DNA of 7,291 nucleotides from an uncultured Pirellulaceae bacterium (lineage in GTDB: Bacteria; Planctomycetota; Planctomycetia; Pirellulales; Pirellulaceae): assembly GCA_947258905.1 (NCBI GenBank), contig CAMYKF010000017.1, forward strand, positions 1-7,291, in the 5' to 3' direction. Both the position numbers and the translations under genes were made by a program. Positions 6,701 through 7,291 of the stretch are shown here, piece by piece. The notes beneath the pieces were generated by a model. The model was not told where the DNA came from. It saw only the letters and a list, made by a program, of their open reading frames with translations, and ran no database searches. Numbering within the stretch: position 1 is the first letter of the stretch; the number at the start of each line of letters is the position of its first letter.

Positions 6701-7291
6701 GGTTGCCAATGGGGCCCAACGGCAAAGTGTCACGTCGCGAGTTGCCTGAGGTGGCCGCGCCGATTGACGGGCAATTCGTGGCTCCGTCTACGCCGCTGGA
6801 ACGGCACCTCGCAAACGAGTGGTGCGAAATGCTGGGATTGGAGCAAGTCGGGATCAATCAGAACTTTTTTGAACTGGGTGGCAACTCCTTGCAAGCGGCC
6901 ATGATGACGTCCCGCTTAAGCGAAGACCTTGGCGTGCACGTGCCAACAGCGCTGCTATTCGATTTGGCCGACATTGCCGGGCTGGCACATCGGCTGTCCC
7001 GGTTGTACGAGCCACAAATGAGGGAGCGATTCGGGCGTGAATCCGTGATTTCCCGGGGCGGTCAGCATCAACCGTTCGCTCACCTGGCCAGCAATGACGG
7101 GTCTGAACATTGCCTGGTGGCTCCCTTGCAGCCGCTTGGCAATCGCACTCCAGTCTTTATGGTGCATCCGCCCGGCGGCATTGTTGTTTGTTACCGCGAA
7201 CTGGCAGAACAACTTTCGCCCGACCAGCCGTTGTTTGCGATCCGCTCTCGTGGTCTGCATGGCAAGGAAGAGTTGCCGGCGACGCTGGAGG
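3775..7291 (+). CDS. Nonribosomal peptide synthetase, termination module, 3'-partial (C-A-PCP-TE)
   Basis: The frame is open from the ATG at 3775 to the window end: 1172 codons without a stop. Domains are C (about residues 24-450), A (485-1000), PCP (1001-1080) and TE (from about 1113, truncated). The A domain activates one amino acid with ATP and loads it on the PCP; the C domain acylates it with the polyketide chain delivered by the upstream ACP; the TE releases the product. Key residues present are C H162 and D166, A-domain core lysine K984, PCP S1038 and a TE HPPGG loop at 1131-1135. The start at 3775 is chosen because it closely follows the previous stop; the Met at 3802 is a possible alternative but also falls before the condensation domain. 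The N terminus, MSPDERRALLQQLLEEK at residues 10-26, is a charged helix of the type usual before C domains. No epimerase, methyltransferase or cyclisation domain is visible. The TE suggests this is the last module of the line. Confidence 0.96.
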   Translation, partial: MSVSDSLANMSPDERRALLQQLLEEKAAAGKTFPMSQGQQGLWYTYRRDPDITVFNFFLPSRVRSELDLDALREAIEFIVGRHPCLRTTFSDADGQLLQHVHDQLTPEFTVVDARQLNEDQMRQRVIEEVQRPFDLENGPLLRLTALQHRDDDFVIIATSHHIVVDFWSLVLILGELRECYPAFANQQRPVLPPASGNYAGFVHRQQKMLVSDLGNQLWDYWRTTLDGAPTVLEWTTDYERPASFTGRASVVPLKFPPNISEQILRVARQAGTTINAVVLAAVQTFVWRYTRQEDFLVGSPFLGRDHAMFESTVGFFANMLPLRADLYGDPTFAEAVQRAGRSMLGALEHQSFPLELIVRNLDPPRDPTRSPLFQASCTFEKSHIQNESGRGGFLLPTEQQFDFAGLHQESYYIPHPTCFYDVEFVFEQTETELRGMMVYCRDLFAEETATQMARNFESLLLRLLDNPESRLSQISWDVDVELSQFRQPNNDPTTLVDLLDDLPARHPDAWATCQDGKSQSHGQLMELSKTIASQLCARGIETGDMVPVAAQQGPEAAAAMLGVLRAGAAVVPIDTDQPNIAMSDLIADTAAKLVIVDRKSPWSADDHSVPLVTINDLSVPDDSLPCPSAPLANDVAYMTYTSGSTGRPNGVLIEHHSIVNLIRARHNRIKLEPAERILLLMSHQFDAGFASILIGLTCGACIVWPDSDGARYDFDRTIDQIRRDQVSIIAAVPSWFRSIITHGRFSDCGNLSQIWCGGESMPPEMPELVREQQGSVRIWNFYGPTETTVEISSCEVRNHDPRRRIPIGTAIPNTGLLVVDDQLRPVPDTVPGQLTAVGFGLARGYLNQPGLTRQKFVPVPADASGKLRMYLTGDLCRRLIDGQIEFLGRIDNQVKVRGYRIELEEVESVLQLYPEVANAAATVVRANTPAATLVAFVTRSGDRVREPEFLKSLHRYLADQLPDYKRPALITVLDRLPMGPNGKVSRRELPEVAAPIDGQFVAPSTPLERHLANEWCEMLGLEQVGINQNFFELGGNSLQAAMMTSRLSEDLGVHVPTALLFDLADIAGLAHRLSRLYEPQMRERFGRESVISRGGQHQPFAHLASNDGSEHCLVAPLQPLGNRTPVFMVHPPGGIVVCYRELAEQLSPDQPLFAIRSRGLHGKEELPATLE
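3844..5130 (+). other. Condensation (C) domain
   Basis: This domain catalyses amide bond formation between the ACP-bound acyl donor and the PCP-bound amino acid. Core motifs in order: C1-like MSQGQQGLW (about residues 35-43); C2 RHPCLRTTF (about 82-90); C3 HHIVVDFWS with catalytic His162 and Asp166; C5 VGFFANMLPL (314-323); C6/C7-like HQSFPLELIV and RDPTRSPLFQ (about 351-376). C3 ends in D-F instead of the usual D-G, a form I associate with condensation domains that follow PKS modules, and this fits the upstream ACP. The histidine motif is intact and no cyclisation-type DxxxxD is seen. It is not a starter C domain by position, since an upstream PKS donor is encoded. Confidence 0.92.
5225..6765 (+). 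other. Adenylation (A) domain, substrate unassigned
   Basis: This domain activates an amino acid as the aminoacyl-AMP. Visible core motifs: A2 LRAGAAVVPID; A3 YTSGSTGRPNG (641-651); A4 FDAG (686-689); A5 FYGPTETT (782-789); A6 GFGLARGYL; A7 YLTGDL; A8 GRIDNQVKVRGYRIELEE; A10 NGKVSRREL with catalytic Lys984. Eye alignment to the GrsA pocket positions gives D687, A688, A691, A731, W756, G758, F782, V790 and E791. Asp at the first position suggests an alpha-amino acid with a free amino group. I do not recognise the full code; the W756/G758 placement is the least certain. The A3 lysine is replaced by Asn650. Confidence 0.92.
6778..7020 (+). other. Peptidyl carrier protein (PCP) domain
   Basis: A thiolation domain with the motif FFELGGNSLQAAM, where Ser1038 (codon 6886-6888) takes the phosphopantetheine arm. 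The LGGNSL form is typical of NRPS carriers, unlike the GLDSL site of the upstream PKS ACP. It follows the A10 lysine by about 54 residues, the usual distance, and is joined to the thioesterase by a polar linker of about 30 residues. Confidence 0.95.
7111..7291 (+). other. Thioesterase (TE) domain, N-terminal fragment
   Basis: An alpha/beta-hydrolase release domain cut by the window end. The opening strand and oxyanion loop FMVHPPGG (about residues 1128-1135) are followed by V-C-Y-R-E-L-A and then by LFAIRSRGLHG, the pattern of type I thioesterases that release NRPS and hybrid products. The nucleophile motif GxSxG, the Asp and the His lie past the window, so activity and mode of release (hydrolysis or cyclisation) cannot be judged here. 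Confidence 0.88.

Overview
The window is a bacterial modular biosynthetic gene cluster fragment. It is read entirely from the + strand and is covered by two multidomain megasynthase genes, both cut by the window edges. Lines I counted by hand run about 57-70% GC, so the DNA is moderately GC-rich. Short, co-directional megasynthase genes with 6 bases between them are typical of bacteria. The GC level argues against the high-GC actinomycetes and myxobacteria, but the phylum cannot be settled from sequence alone. A planctomycete or another environmental bacterium with PKS/NRPS hybrids is a weak guess.

Region 1 (1-3768): the C-terminal 1255 codons of a type I polyketide synthase. It enters the window near the first residues of a dehydratase (DH), then runs through a pseudo-ketoreductase structural subdomain (psiKR), enoylreductase (ER), ketoreductase (KR) and acyl carrier protein (ACP), and ends in a helical tail. 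The KS and AT domains that must precede it lie upstream. The DH, ER and KR catalytic residues can all be located, so this looks like a fully reducing module. There is no room for a C-methyltransferase.

Region 2 (3769-3774): a 6-base spacer with the stop codon TAG just before it. Both genes are in the same reading frame, and this single amber codon is the only stop between the polyketide ACP and the peptide-synthetase condensation domain.

Region 3 (3775-7291): a nonribosomal peptide synthetase with condensation (C), adenylation (A) and peptidyl carrier (PCP) domains and the start of a thioesterase (TE). The frame stays open to the end of the window, and the TE is cut before its catalytic GxSxG.

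Together the proteins imply this step: the PKS module adds two carbons and reduces the beta position to a methylene; the acyl chain passes from its ACP to the NRPS C domain, which joins it by an amide bond to one amino acid chosen by the A domain; the TE then releases the product by hydrolysis or cyclisation. The A-domain pocket residues read by eye are D-A-A-A-W-G-F-V-E plus the core lysine. I do not recognise this code, so the amino acid is unassigned. I found no RNA gene, mobile element, CRISPR array, promoter or terminator. The architecture itself is a known type (PKS/NRPS hybrid); the possible novelty lies in the product.
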